From Undaria pinnatifida (taxonomy: Eukaryota; Sar; Phaeophyceae; Laminariales; Alariaceae), in assembly GCA_012845835.1 (NCBI GenBank), contig JABAKD010000025.1, positions 3,919,319-3,983,318 of the forward strand: a stretch of 64,000 nucleotides of DNA. The letters run 5' to 3'. Under the pieces are notes generated by a model. The model ran no database searches, was not told where the DNA came from, and saw only the letters and a program-made list of their open reading frames with translations. The position numbers and the translations under genes are program-made. Of this stretch, positions 32,801 through 41,700 are shown one piece after another; the first letter of the stretch is position 1, and each line of letters starts with the position of its first letter.

Positions 32801-32875
32801 GCGGTGCGGCGAGACACCGTAAGCGGGCGTCAGGGAGGACGTACGTATATGGTATCCGTTCGGTCGGGAAGACAT
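11090..32875 (-). CDS. topA: Bacterial-type DNA topoisomerase I (type IA) with C-terminal tandem HMG boxes
   Basis: This enzyme relaxes negatively supercoiled DNA through a 5'-phosphotyrosyl intermediate, probably in an organelle. Seventeen exons join in frame: 32875-32342, 31969-31820, 27942-27865, 27007-26937, 26657-26488, 25592-25480, 25114-24932, 23625-23502, 23208-22862, 21046-20956, 19803-19707, 18514-18307, 17446-17285, 14521-14177, 13512-12868, 12368-12264 and 11848-11090. They total 4182 bp, 1393 residues. Residues 1-64 are rich in Arg/Ser and almost free of acidic residues, like a mitochondrial or plastid presequence. The Toprim domain has [11 protein letters not shown] (E118) and [10 protein letters not shown] (D214/D216). 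[26 protein letters not shown] and GYITYMRTD (catalytic Tyr about 443) follow, then [12 protein letters not shown] and [11 protein letters not shown]. Four Topo-C repeats ([28 protein letters not shown]) and two HMG boxes complete it. An ATG at 32683 is an alternative start. The exon ending at 27865 has a weak donor (GTCAGC). Confidence 0.94.
12264..14521 (-). other. topA: Topoisomerase C-terminal repeat region with low-complexity inserts
   Basis: Three exons (14521-14177, 13512-12868, 12368-12264) carry repeats of the TopA C-terminal type (G-R-x-G-x-x-x). Long low-complexity inserts separate them: an acidic Glu/Gly stretch in the first exon, and a Gly/Ser/Thr stretch encoded by a CCG/CTG-rich trinucleotide run near 13140-13240 in the second. 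No cysteine pairs of the zinc-ribbon type are visible, unlike E. coli TopA. Confidence 0.85.
12531..12722 (-). repeat. Two copies of the 3' edge of topoisomerase exon 13512-12868
   Basis: The better copy (12648-12722) translates as [20 protein letters not shown] followed by a GTGAGAAGG donor, against [18 protein letters not shown] followed by GTGCGAAGG. A shorter copy at 12531-12580 keeps LVQ and the donor. Both are downstream of the exon in its intron. Confidence 0.8.
14808..14878. repeat. (ACA)n microsatellite
   Basis: About 23 triplets with two CCA interruptions, in the intron upstream of exon 14521-14177. Confidence 0.95.
15080..15322. mobile_element. Foldback-like element rich in GGGTC/GACCC
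   Basis: The left end GGCTTTTCACGGGACGGGTC and the reverse complement of the right end (GGCTTTTGACGGGTCACTGA) form inverted ends. The interior is mostly (GACCC)n and its complement. A related element lies at 10489-10690. Confidence 0.55.
15815..16095. repeat. 26-bp tandem repeat
   Basis: About ten units of TATGATAATATCGAACTATC, then GGTTAG, with few changes, in a topoisomerase intron. Confidence 0.9.
16888..17062. mobile_element. MITE-like element with palindromic CACTCG ends, copy
   Basis: CTCGCACGAGTGACTC at the left and GTCACTCGTGCGAGGGAC at the right enclose about 140 bp. It has the same end signature as 53062-53242. It lies in a topoisomerase intron. Confidence 0.55.
18540..18840. repeat. 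AT-rich pentanucleotide array (TTAAA)n and relatives
   Basis: A (TAAAATAAGA) start, then about 30 units of AAATT, then AAAATAAAAC-type units. It begins some 25 bp upstream of the acceptor of exon 18514-18307 and so lies within its 3' splice-site neighbourhood. Confidence 0.95.
19075..19372 (-). repeat. Two copies of the 5' edge of topoisomerase exon 18514-18307
   Basis: The copy at 19328-19372 keeps an acceptor (GGTAAACAG, then GTACTCAGGGG). The copy at 19075-19122 keeps TACTCCGAGGCCAC but has AT in place of the AG. Both lie upstream of the true exon. Confidence 0.7.
19518..19577 (-). repeat. Copy of the 3' edge of topoisomerase exon 19803-19707
   Basis: CGCACCGCCCCCGAGAGGGT, then TTGGCAGATGACG, matches the real exon end CGCACGTCGCCTCCGAGAAG, then GTTTGTCAGATTAC. 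The downstream block ending GGCGTTTCGCGG is duplicated with it. Spacing is about 155 bp. Confidence 0.7.
19837..20425. repeat. GGTT-rich array with ~120-bp higher-order units
   Basis: GGTTGGTT-type repeats are punctuated four times by TGGCTGGTKCATCGGTCAGYTGG. A second GGTT block occupies 20690-20925, ending in (GATT)6. It sits between topoisomerase exons 21046-20956 and 19803-19707. Confidence 0.9.
21950..22100. repeat. Dispersed ~140-bp repeat (AACGAATGCCTTCGA family)
   Basis: Shares GGTTGCAGAGTGCGAACGAA, TATCGGGTGAGATGTTGAGC and a CTCCTCGTG end with 16128-16270 (same strand) and 2490-2600 (inverted). Confidence 0.7.
22421..22512 (-). repeat. Copy of the 3' edge of topoisomerase exon 23208-22862
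   Basis: Translates as [20 protein letters not shown] followed by a GTGGGC donor, against [20 protein letters not shown] followed by GTGGGT in the real exon. The frame is intact, so it could be spliced as an alternative exon end only if an acceptor existed; none is obvious. Confidence 0.85.
22735..22850 (-). repeat. Dispersed G-run repeat, copy 2
   Basis: On the minus strand it reads GGGGAGGGCGTACTCATTTG, then TTGCTTGCC, and ends near CTACTCCTAATAGGGACACC. It begins about 25 bp after the donor of topoisomerase exon 23208-22862. Confidence 0.75.
23270..23520 (-). repeat. Minisatellite derived from a topoisomerase exon end
   Basis: About a dozen units of roughly 18-20 bp built on GAAGGTACTC (plus strand) adjoin and overlap the end of exon 23625-23502. 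The exon's own 3' end (GAAGAGTACCTTCGAAAAG on the minus strand) is a unit of this array, so the array seems to have grown from coding sequence into the intron. Confidence 0.75.
23502..23625 (-). other. topA: Topoisomerase exon carrying the catalytic tyrosine
   Basis: The 124-bp exon encodes [19 protein letters not shown], which holds the nucleophilic tyrosine of type IA enzymes. It ends FGEEYLRK at phase 1 (AAAAG|GTGAGG). The usual MRTDS is MRTDR here. The intron just downstream is a minisatellite whose unit resembles the exon's last 20 bp. Confidence 0.9.
23783..24024. repeat. 120-bp tandem duplication
   Basis: Two units differ at only a few positions, running from CCCTCCAGCACACCAACC to AATCGTAGGTGCACATAAT. 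It lies in a topoisomerase intron. Confidence 0.95.
24540..24900. repeat. GATCTA-rich dispersed repeat (largest copy)
   Basis: A block with ATGGTTCCTGGGTTGGACCT and CAGATCCTGCACA is followed by (GATCTACAT)n-like sequence and a GATCATGATCTGTCAGAG end. Related, often inverted copies lie at 1140-1330, 4710-4935, 6225-6600, 7690-7790, 9290-9500, 27970-28290 and 38160-38335. The end with ATCTGTC...GTGTG or TTGTGAA often lies within 20-60 bp of an exon. Confidence 0.7.
25228..25345. repeat. (CAAA)n microsatellite
   Basis: About 28 units of AAAC/CAAA within the topoisomerase intron between exons 25592-25480 and 25114-24932. Confidence 0.95.
26115..26486. repeat. (CCATA)n satellite abutting a topoisomerase donor
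   Basis: Roughly 74 near-perfect pentamers. On the coding strand the exon at 26488 is followed by GTGAGAG and then directly by (TATGG)n. Long open frames through it are only repeat translations. Confidence 0.95.
26971..27186 (-). repeat. 108-bp tandem duplication over the 5' edge of topoisomerase exon 27007-26937
   Basis: Two units (26971-27078 and 27079-27186) each contain the acceptor TTGGCCAG followed by codons for [12 protein letters not shown]. Only the left unit continues into [12 protein letters not shown] and a donor. The right unit is a decoy acceptor plus 39 coding bases. Confidence 0.9.
27745..27867 (-). repeat. Short repeats of the 3' edge of topoisomerase exon 27942-27865
   Basis: TGACCTCGAAAG (the donor and last exon bases, plus strand) recurs at about 27757 and, as TGATCTCGAAAG, at about 27811. 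Each copy sits with AACAGCCCGGACAAT-like or similar flanks. The array also shares CTGGAACAGCCCGGAC with 27673-27690. Confidence 0.55.
28440..28497. repeat. 11-bp tandem repeat (TATGCCTATCA)n
   Basis: Four to five perfect units in topoisomerase intron 2. Confidence 0.9.
29809..29997 (-). pseudogene. hAT-family transposase C-terminal fragment
   Basis: The frame encodes [20 protein letters not shown], then TAG, then [18 protein letters not shown] and a stop. This is the pattern of the hAT C-terminal dimerisation domain (LA..VL..PASS..SE..FS..G......RN.L...NVE.LVFL). The rest of a transposase is not visible to the right, so it is a 5'-truncated remnant. It lies in the topoisomerase intron between 27942 and 31820. 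Confidence 0.75.
30189..30976. repeat. Two local duplications in topoisomerase intron 2
   Basis: One pair (30189-30325 and 30337-30476) shares TTGTTTTCTCACATTAACTC and GTCCGTGGTCACACAAAGG. The other (30476-30635 and 30818-30976) shares GGCGCACAAGTG and GGTATCCACTCAACTACAGC. Weaker relatives of the first lie at 3890-3960, 57590-57680 (inverted) and 63905-64000. Confidence 0.8.
31180..31535 (+). repeat. Dispersed 350-bp repeat, copy 1
   Basis: It opens with ACACTCCAGCTGTGAGATCG and runs through GGTCGGCGACTCCCCTTACA and CAGTCTGTGCGCGGAAAC to GGACGTGGGGGCCTGG. A near-identical inverted copy lies at 34205-34560. Together they bracket the first two topoisomerase exons. Confidence 0.8.
31820..32875 (-). 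other. topA: Topoisomerase exons 1-2: leader and Toprim active site
   Basis: Exon 1 (32875-32342) carries the leader, a Ser/Thr/Lys linker and the first Toprim strand with the catalytic Glu. It ends GATGTG|GTGAGT at phase 0. Exon 2 (31969-31820) supplies [15 protein letters not shown] and the metal-binding DEDREGE motif, and ends TTGCAG|GTGAAG. The leader contains [11 protein letters not shown], which vaguely recalls an ASAFAP plastid motif. It has no clean signal peptide before it, so mitochondrial targeting is at least as likely. Confidence 0.85.
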
Positions 32876-33879
32876 GAGCGCATAGACAAGAAGTCGAATT
32901 GCCACAACGACGCTGAAGTTACCGTCGTGTAGAAATACGAGACGCATCAAGTACCTGGTTACACTAGCTTATCGTTGGCATTAGCATGAAGAATATAGAA
33001 TAGTTGTTTTTCCGTTTTCTGGCGTGTTTGATGTCCGATGTTCGACGGGTATAGAGAGCAAAGCATACTTGCTTTGAACGTTCTCCGCCTTTTGATATAT
33101 GCGCGTGTATGTGCCAATTGAACGATTAGTCCTGAACGAGGTTCGTGAAACCATACATTTGATTCGCTGTCGACGACAACGTGTTCTTTGATACACCAAC
33201 AGTACCAGGTGCCGACAAGAAGCAGAGGTATCAGGTGTCAGTCTACGTGTTGAAGGCGAGGGTTCATACCTGGTACGGTCATGCCTGGTACGTCATGTTG
33301 GTATGATAGCACAGATGGGTGCCTTTTGGTAGTTTGTCGTGCCACAAGGGACTGTTGCCCGTACTTATCACGGCAAAAAAAAAAAAAAAGCGGTCAGGTC
33401 GCCCACAGCTCTGTCTCCGCCTTCCGGCTGAACACAGATGACATGTACGCATAAATGCAGGTCAAGGTAGAGCTTATGCCAATTTTCTCGGGGCTGGTTC
33501 TGCTCTTGCTGCTGTAGATGGCCGAAGAAGCGACAGCGATAGCCCCGTTGATCGAGCAGACCAAGTCGAAAGCGCGTTTTCTCTGTGGGGTACGTCGAAC
33601 GAGAACGAAGTTTTGCACAGCAAGCCCCACACCGCACGTCTGTGCTGTACATGTTTTACTATAATGCTTTTCCCCCCCGCCGCCCCGAACGCCCCCTTCT
33701 TCCCCACCACCCGCACCATCGCCTAGACCTAGCACCACACGTATAACAAATCCCTCACCTAAAACCCTTCCTCCCCCCCCCCTACCCCTCGCCCCCACCC
33801 CCCACCTCCCCAAACCCCCCCACCCCGTCCCAACCCCACCCCCTCGAACACTCCGCCCTCTCTCTACTCACTGATTGTA

Positions 33880-34200
33880 CGACTTACCCCAGGATATACA
33901 TGATAAACTGCTGCATTCTTTCCAAAACCGTTACATCTATCCCCTCAAAATAATGTATAGTTTCCACGCACAGATTGAGCTGCCCCACACGCCCCCCCCC
34001 CGCCCCAACCCCCCTCCCCCCCTAATGATAAACTGGTGCATTTTTTTTTCTTTTTTTCTTTCCCAAAACCGTCAGATTTATCCCCTTGAAAGGATTTATA
34101 GCTTACACGCACAAATTGCCTGCCCGTCCGCCCCCCCCCCCCCCTTCCCCCCCCCCCCCCCCTTCCCCCCCCCCCCCCCCCTTTCCCCCCCCCCCCCTCC
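33880..34200. repeat. Partial repeat units and long poly-C tracts
   Basis: Two degenerate units (GATAAACTG[GC]TGCAT... to CACGCACA) precede the inverted 350-bp repeat. C-runs of 14 to 18, broken only by TT or TTT, fill 34129-34199. This is in the spacer upstream of the topoisomerase start. Confidence 0.8.
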
Positions 34201-34204
34201 AACC

Positions 34205-34560
34205 CCCCTCGCTTTTGATCAAAACCAGGCCCCCACGTCCTTCAAAACTCCGCCCCCCCCCTCACCGGTTATTCGACTTACTTGATAAACGGATACATTT
34301 CCCTCCACAGATGTCAGATTTTGTCCCCCTCAGAAACGGGTTTTGTAGTTTCCGCGCACAGACTGACTAACATCACCCTGTTGACCCTGATAGCTACAAT
34401 GTAGTTGTAAGGGAAGTCGCCGACCTATATCCTTAATGAGGACACACAACTCGTGATACGCGCGATCGGAGTATCACACACAGCTCGCAAAGATGAGTTT
34501 CGACGAAATCTTCGATCTCACAGCTGGAGTGTATTTTCATGTTTTATAATACTATAGGAA
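34205..34560 (-). repeat. Dispersed 350-bp repeat, inverted copy 2
   Basis: Minus-strand counterpart of 31180-31535. It shares CACAGCTGGAGTGTATTTTC, the GTCGCCGACCTATATCC block and the CCAGGCCCCCACGTCC end. To its left, 33880-34130 holds two partial units of its GATAAAC...CGCGCACAGA portion, separated by long C-runs. Confidence 0.8.
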
Positions 34561-35783
34561 AGAGTCTTGTATGTAGCACAGCAGTAGTGCGCGCGCGACC
34601 CGTGTTGGAATGGGAACGACGCTCGAAACGACTGACGTTTGACGTAATGTTAAATGCCAGGTATTGGATACTGCCGTATTGGGGAGTCATAAATGGCAAG
34701 ACTCTTTTATGTGCGTATGATACGCCGTGCCATCGTAAATCTCGATACTGCTGCTGCTAATGTTATCATTGTCCTGTTGGCTGTACCCAGGGTATAGGCA
34801 GCCTCTACAAACGACGACTGCTGATGAGGACGTCGATACGTAACGGCATGGGCTGCTAGTCAATAAACAAGCACCGTCTTTTACGACGCCATTGCGCACC
34901 GGAGACGCTACTGCCGTGAGTACGCCACCACCGCCTACCCGAGTACCAGGGAGGCGGTACATAGTATCACTTCCAGTGTCACACGAGAGTGCACCAAAGT
35001 TACTCTCGTGTGCCATTGGATGTGAGCCTTATGGTCCAGCCTGTGGTATACGTTCAGCAGTGAGATAGCGTCTACAATGACGTCGAGCGTCAAGACGGCA
35101 GCAAGCATCGTCGTGTGCGCAAATAGCAGTGCATCCTGCAACGTGTTTTTCGTATGATCCTCTCGCAAAAATGGGCCTCTACATAGTGGAAAAGACCAAG
35201 TCACAGGCATCATTCCCTTCTCTCTCACCCAAGCCCAGCGCCCGGCTCCTGCTTTGCAGTGTCATCCCGCCGCTCCCTCTCCAAGCGGCAAACATGGCAC
35301 CCGTAGCGCCAGCCGCAAGCCAACCCTCACAACCGCTCACAACGACGAGCAGAAGCAACCCCAGTCGAACAAGGGTGGAAGTAACGCCTTGTCTACCGCA
35401 ACTTTTCGTGTCGATGCGAGACCTCCTCGGTCCTCTTCCCAGCCGACCGCAGCGAGATCTCGGGACACTGTCAACACCTTCGTGCTCTAGTTTCATCGTC
35501 TCGCCAAACCCCTCTCTTTACAGTGAGAAGCACCGCTCGTGGCAGGAGCTCCTTGGACGGACCTCAACCAGAAATCGACTATAAAAATGTTGGTGAGGGT
35601 GTTCCAACTGGTTCTTGAGGCGTTATTCTAAGTACCCTCTCGTGTTTTTGCACCGCCCCAAGAATCAGTCCCTGTAAAGAAATACAACGAAATCGGAAAG
35701 CACACCCCGGCCACACGAGAGAAGCCGCAAGCACTCGCAACCTGAAGGAAGGCTCACTTCCCCACATCCAGCAAGCAGAAAAA

Positions 35784-38700
35784 ATGGGGGGCGGAAGCGG
35801 GGGCAGCAGCGCCATCAGCGATATCATGTCGGGAACGGTGGCCGGTTTCGCTCAAGTAGCAGTAGGTGAGAACTTTGTTACGTTTGTTATGAATGGCCCA
35901 TGATACCTACGTACCTGCTGCTGCTGTATCGTACGAGTTCGGAGTGCTCTCTCTCCCTCTCTTGCCTCTCGGCACAGAATGGAAGGCCGTGAGCGTGTGG
36001 TTCTGATGTGAACGGCTCTTGAAACAGAGAGAATGCCTGAGTGTATCGCTCTGCGCGTGTCAGCTTTTTCACAGGGTGGTCTGTTGTGCTCGGCCGAAAA
36101 GTGGGGAGCATCGGCGGGCTCATTGAGAACAGCAGTTTATGAGGTGTTCCGCTGATGACGTGTGACGAGTGAGAGCGTCCCTCGCACCTCGTACACAACG
36201 CCTATCTTATCGGCATGATAGCATACTACCAAGCAACGGAGAATCATACATGCGGGCAAAGACACCAGTAAACACTACCGGTAATCAAACATCTTTCTCG
36301 GAGCGAGTTTTTCTTGCATAGCGTACCTGTTTCAGTCGTGTGCGGTGTATAGCAATAGGCTCTTTGACAGCAGCAGCACGGTATGTTGGTGGTTCCTTCA
36401 GTCTCTTGACGCCTGCAGCCCTTAGTCGGCACTTGCTGTAGTATATACCGCTGCTTATCTAGTTACAATTCGTACATACAGCGGATGCATCAGTACATCA
36501 CAGGGCTGAAGTATATCATTATGACGTGCTAGATTGCACATTCCTTGGTATATCATTCCACCAGCGAGCTCCGTCCTAACGTGTGCCTTATGCGATCTAC
36601 CCCCAGTGCGGCGGCACACACTGCAATACCCCGCTGGTGCTTGGACCGTGCTATGCACGCCTCAGGGATCTTCCTACGAAGTACCTGAACCTCTTCCCCC
36701 CATCTCACCTCTCCTCTAGCACCTCTCACCAGTATCAGAGCTGACATTAAAACTAATTCACGTTACGCGCCCGTACCTCACAGCAGTACAAACTTTGGAC
36801 TACCTAATATATTCGAAAGCGCGATACAAATATGGCTAACGCGAGTACGGTGAGGATCAGGCAAGGCTGATTTTCCCTTTACAACGCTGATAGCAGTACA
36901 ACCATACGAGGTAGTAGAGTGTTTGCGAAAGTACGTTTTTAGAAATTTACTTCTTCAAAAATTGTCCCGAAGGCAATATTTGCGGTAAATTTTCGAAAAA
37001 AAGGCAAAAATGTACTTTGTCGAAGGTAGGTTTTGATCAAAAGTTACGGTAAATTTTGTCTCTCTGTTTCATTGGCCTACAACACACCGAGCATTTGTCC
37101 GAGGCAGAACGCCTCTGCAAGGGTCTATAGCGCCCTAAGCAGGACCAGTTTGAAGGACCACGCTGTTGTCACGACACAACACAAGCTACTAATACGAACG
37201 CACGGAGGATTGAGAGGGTAGTACCCTGAGCACGACGCGCAGGCGTAACATCAGAGATATGCAGCAGGCCGGTGATGAACCGTCTGTTGCTGCCCTCTGC
37301 GTCCGTGACCAAGGGTTCAGCGCTTGCTGCAAGCTGTGGTGAACTTCTCGCAGCTGGCGGAGTCGAACGCACGCACGCGGAGAGGAGCCTCAACGCAGAG
37401 AGCGACACCACGCGCCTTGATTGCTGCTATCGTGTGCCGCATCTGGCAATATAGAACTCGTATCGGTCCATCTGTGCGACAGCAGCCACCGCGCTTCTCC
37501 AACATCACCGCGACTGAAGCGTGGCATGACTTTCGGTTTAGGGCAGAGGAGCGGAAACTCCTCTGCCCTAAACCGCTGCGTTCACTGCGGATTCTTCGCA
37601 GGGTGATGCTTCGCAATAACAGGTCCACGTTCCATGGGGAAACTGCGCTTCGCCTTCCCTTCCGTCGCATGAGGAAGGCGTTGCTCTGCTTGTAGCACGT
37701 GTAATGAGGTAGTCCCTGCTCACAAGGAGTTTTTTACGCACGAGACAGACCGCCATACCTCTGATTTGTAGTCTGTTGGGTGCTTGCATGTACAGTGTTC
37801 CAGGTACTGCTGCACCTGAAACGAGAGGCTCGAGACTGGAGTACGTACAACGAGTACTCGTATATCGTATAATACTACGAGTACTCGTACTGCTGCTGCT
37901 GTACTCGTACGTATATTACAATCGCGCACATCCCCGTTTCCCTACTAAATTTCGGAGGCGTCGCCTGCAGGATTTTGTTTACCGCTAGCGCAAACACACC
38001 AAAAACTCGGTGGGAAGGCAATTCACTTTTTTTAGCGGAAGGCAAGTAAATTTTTAGAAACGTATTTTCGCAAACACTCTAATGACTGCTGTTCATATAT
38101 TATCCGGCCACGTCTTTCTGCCCATGGAGTATGGGCACAAGCGAAATATGGCACACACCAGGTACCCCGGTAACAAGCTAGCACATGTTTCCTGGGTGGG
38201 ATCTGTACTACAATGTACACAGAGTCTGCACATCTTATCATAAGTTATAACGACAAATGTAAGATCTACGGATGATCTACTGTGTATTATTAAATCCAGA
38301 TATGAAATTAGATAAAAGCGATCCCAGATCTGTCATGAAATGAAGAACCCATAATTCGGAGAGCCAGGACACACGCTCACTTTTCAATTGGGCACCCTGT
38401 TTCGAGTGGAAAACACAGACTGAGAATTGTTCTGTTGAGACTCAATCGGCAGCCCGCGCGCCACCCCGTTCGCACTGGTTGCTTCGGGGTTTTGGCGCGG
38501 CTACCGCAGAAGCCTCTCCTTCCGTCGCGTCTTCGTCGTAGGGGTGTTTTCCCCTTTTTCCCTTTTCCTTGCTCCCTCTGATCCTTCCCCTTGCGTGTGG
38601 ACTCCATGTCGGGGATAATAAACATCGATGCCTCGAAGGCGGTCGTTCCCGACCTCTTTAACACGATAGAGGAGGCGGTCGTGGTCAATGACGGGCAGGG

Positions 38701-41700
38701 CACCGGTCGCTGGATGCTACAGAAGTTGGGCATTTCGCTGGACGGCTCCATTCGTGCGGCCTCGTCGCTCTCCGCATCGAACCTTCAGACCGCCCTCGGC
38801 ATGTTGGTGACGGCAGGCGATGCGGACAACCCTCCGGATTTTTTCCAGATTACGGCCGCAGCGTTTGGAGGAGGGGGATCCCCAGGCGAAATAGAAGAGC
38901 GCGCTAAGCGGGACATGTGCGCACAAGTCGCGGAGTACCTCTGGCGCTGCTCCGGCCGGGGGAAAATGAAGGTCGCGGAGGGTTGCCTAATCTTTCCGAG
39001 CATCTCTTTCTCCGCCTCCGGTGTGGCGGCGTCAGCGGAGGGTTACCGGGAGCGTGACGACGACGTCCAGAGCGTCGCGAGCGCCTCGCCAGCGGGGTCG
39101 GCCGTCCCCAAGCGCACTCAGTAGGACATGCAGAGCCTCATCAGCGAGTTGGATGGAATAGCGGAGCGCACAAGGGGCGAGGGTAGTAGCAGCAATCTCG
39201 GGGTGTCTGCTGGTTTGGTCGCGAAGAAGGCGAAACCAACCTACGTCACTCGCAGATAAAGGCAGCTTTTCAGTTTTTCAGCACGTGGGCAGCGTAGTAA
39301 TGTACTTGAACATGTCACTACGGTCCCTTGGTCAACCTCAGTCACTACCGGACGGTACTGTAGCACAAAAGGCTGAGCTCAAAGCCTCGATTCCGCACAC
39401 AACGAAGGTTGGAGAATGGAACCAATACGCAATGCTCAAATGCATTGTCTACTTTTTGTCGTTGTTTTTCCATAATCTTGATTGAAGTACTTGTTCACGA
39501 AACGGAAAAACAAATATATTAGTTTATCCGTTTCATGGCTATTTTTTTTTCTTCTCAGTATTCTAACGACGTCAGCTGTTTTTTTTATTACATACCTGGT
39601 ACTAGACAGTAAAAGGCAGATAACTTGTGGCATCAGGTATCATGCTATCATCGTTGTAAAAATTAACGGAGAAGGCAGATATTATTGATGAGTGAATCAA
39701 CACCAGAACTTACTGCAGAATATTTTACTCAATGTGATTTTTGTGCACGCCTCACCAAATTTTACATCTCTATGCAATGTTTTAAAGGTTGGTTCCGTTG
39801 ATAACAGAATAACCCATAGTTTTATCTTCGATATTGGTACTCATCTTGCATCATTTTGTACTCTCTATGCAAAATGGTGAGGAAGATTTGGGAATTTCAA
39901 TGTTCCCCCTCACAGTCAATTCAGGTAGAATGCGCGAATATTCCAAGGGATATTAGTGCATAAATACCTTCGTTGATTGAATTGTACCATGCTTAGTTAT
40001 TTGTCTAAGTTGAGCGCTGCAAATAGGAGGTCGTTTTTGGAGGTTTGATGTTGTATCGCATATTTCATCAGTGGATCATGGATTCATCTAATCTCATAAA
40101 ATGATTAACTTACTCTCATATATATTAAAATTTTCCATCAATGGGCTAACCCTGGGGTAGGGGGGGGGGGGCGAGAGAGGAGAGGGGGAGGTTATTACCA
40201 CATGTACATTTCATCAATTTATTCTGACAAGGTCAGTTTTGATTTCGATCGTAGGTTCGGTACAAGTACTCAGTTTTGAACTGTACTTGATACATCAATC
40301 GTCAGCTTTTAGTAAAATTTCGTGAGTTAAATCTAGTCAATGGTATTAATGGCCCTACGTTTGTACCACAATATTATTGGCATTTTACTACGAGCTCTAC
40401 ATGAATGATCCAACTTTGTTTTGATTTGTTAGCAGTTTGTGACCCCAAGTTTTTGGAGTAGTTGTGGATGGAGCTAACACACACCCTTTAGGGTTGCACA
40501 CACATTTTGATGATATACTTGCGTGGAATTAGTGTAGGACCACAACGCCCTCGACCCACCCACTACCTCCAACCGACTCCCAGCCCCCCTACCCTTTTCA
40601 AGTACCCTCTAGACACGATTAAGGTTCGGCTGCAGTACCTCAACCGACTCCCAGCCCCCCTACCCTTTTCAAGTACCTTCTAGACACGATTAAGGTTCGG
40701 CTGCAGGCCCGATCCAGCACCAATCCAATTTTTTCGGGCATGAGAACCTAACCAAACCCAACCGGACCAAGCCCAACTCAACCCGACCCAACCCCTAACC
40801 CAACCCCCAACCCAACCCTACCAACCCTGCCCCCCCCCCCCCCCCCCCTCCTTATCAGGCCACCCTCTGGACACGATCAAGGTGCGGCTGCAGACACAGT
40901 CCGGCGCCAACCCCGAGTTTTCTGGCATGATGGACTGCTTCCGTAAGACGATGGCACGAGAAGGCGTAAAGGGGCTGTACGCGGGGGCTGCTTCGCCGCT
41001 GATTGGGGCCATGGCCCACAATGCGGGGGTCTTCTTCAGCTACGGCATGGCCAAGAATGTAAGGAGTGGGTGGGGGTGGGGGAGGTCGTTGGTGGGCTGG
41101 GTTTTGGGTTGGAAAGGATTGGATTGGTGAGGAGTTGAGGTGCGGGACAATCCGGGGGCTGCCTCGCCGCTGATTGGGGCCATGGCACACAATGCGGGGG
41201 CGTTTTTCAGCTACGGCATGGCCAAGAGTGGAAGAGGGAACCGGGAGGGGGGGGGGGGGTATGCTACGGTATTTTGCTTGCGCGGTGGGGCGGTGACACG
41301 TGCAGACTCCCACGGCAGTTGTGTCGGTTTTTTCACGTCGAGCAGTTTTCTCTCGTACTACTTGTTCGCCCTATATATGAATCCGTTTGTGATGTATTCC
41401 CGCGTGAGCGCTTTAGTTTTTTTTCAACTGAAAAATGTCAGCTGCGGGTTCGACAGAACTGGTGGGCACTGATCCTCAGGTATGCAAAAAAAAAAAAAAT
41501 GTTTGTTTTCTCATTTAGGTCTCCCTTTTTTTTTTCTTGTCCTGGTCTTCGCCCTGTTTCATTCTCTTCGTGTGTATTAAACCAGATTGTAGGTGGCGGG
41601 AAAGAGTTGACAGTACCGCAGTACTACATGGCCGGTTCGCTGGCGGCGATACCGATCTCTCTGGTCGAGGCTCCCGTCGACCTCTTCAAGATCAAGCTGC

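Larger units (their letters stand above)
32876..35783. promoter_or_regulatory. Spacer between divergent topoisomerase and carrier genes
   Basis: Both promoters must lie here or in unannotated 5' exons. Positions 35129-35783 are repeat-poor and the likeliest carrier 5' UTR or promoter. The inverted 350-bp repeat and poly-C tracts occupy 33880-34560. No TATA box or other element stands out. Confidence 0.4.

Noticed and set aside
35129-35584. Ser/Pro-rich frame upstream of the carrier
   Set aside because: No similarity and competing frames on both strands; more likely promoter or 5' UTR.
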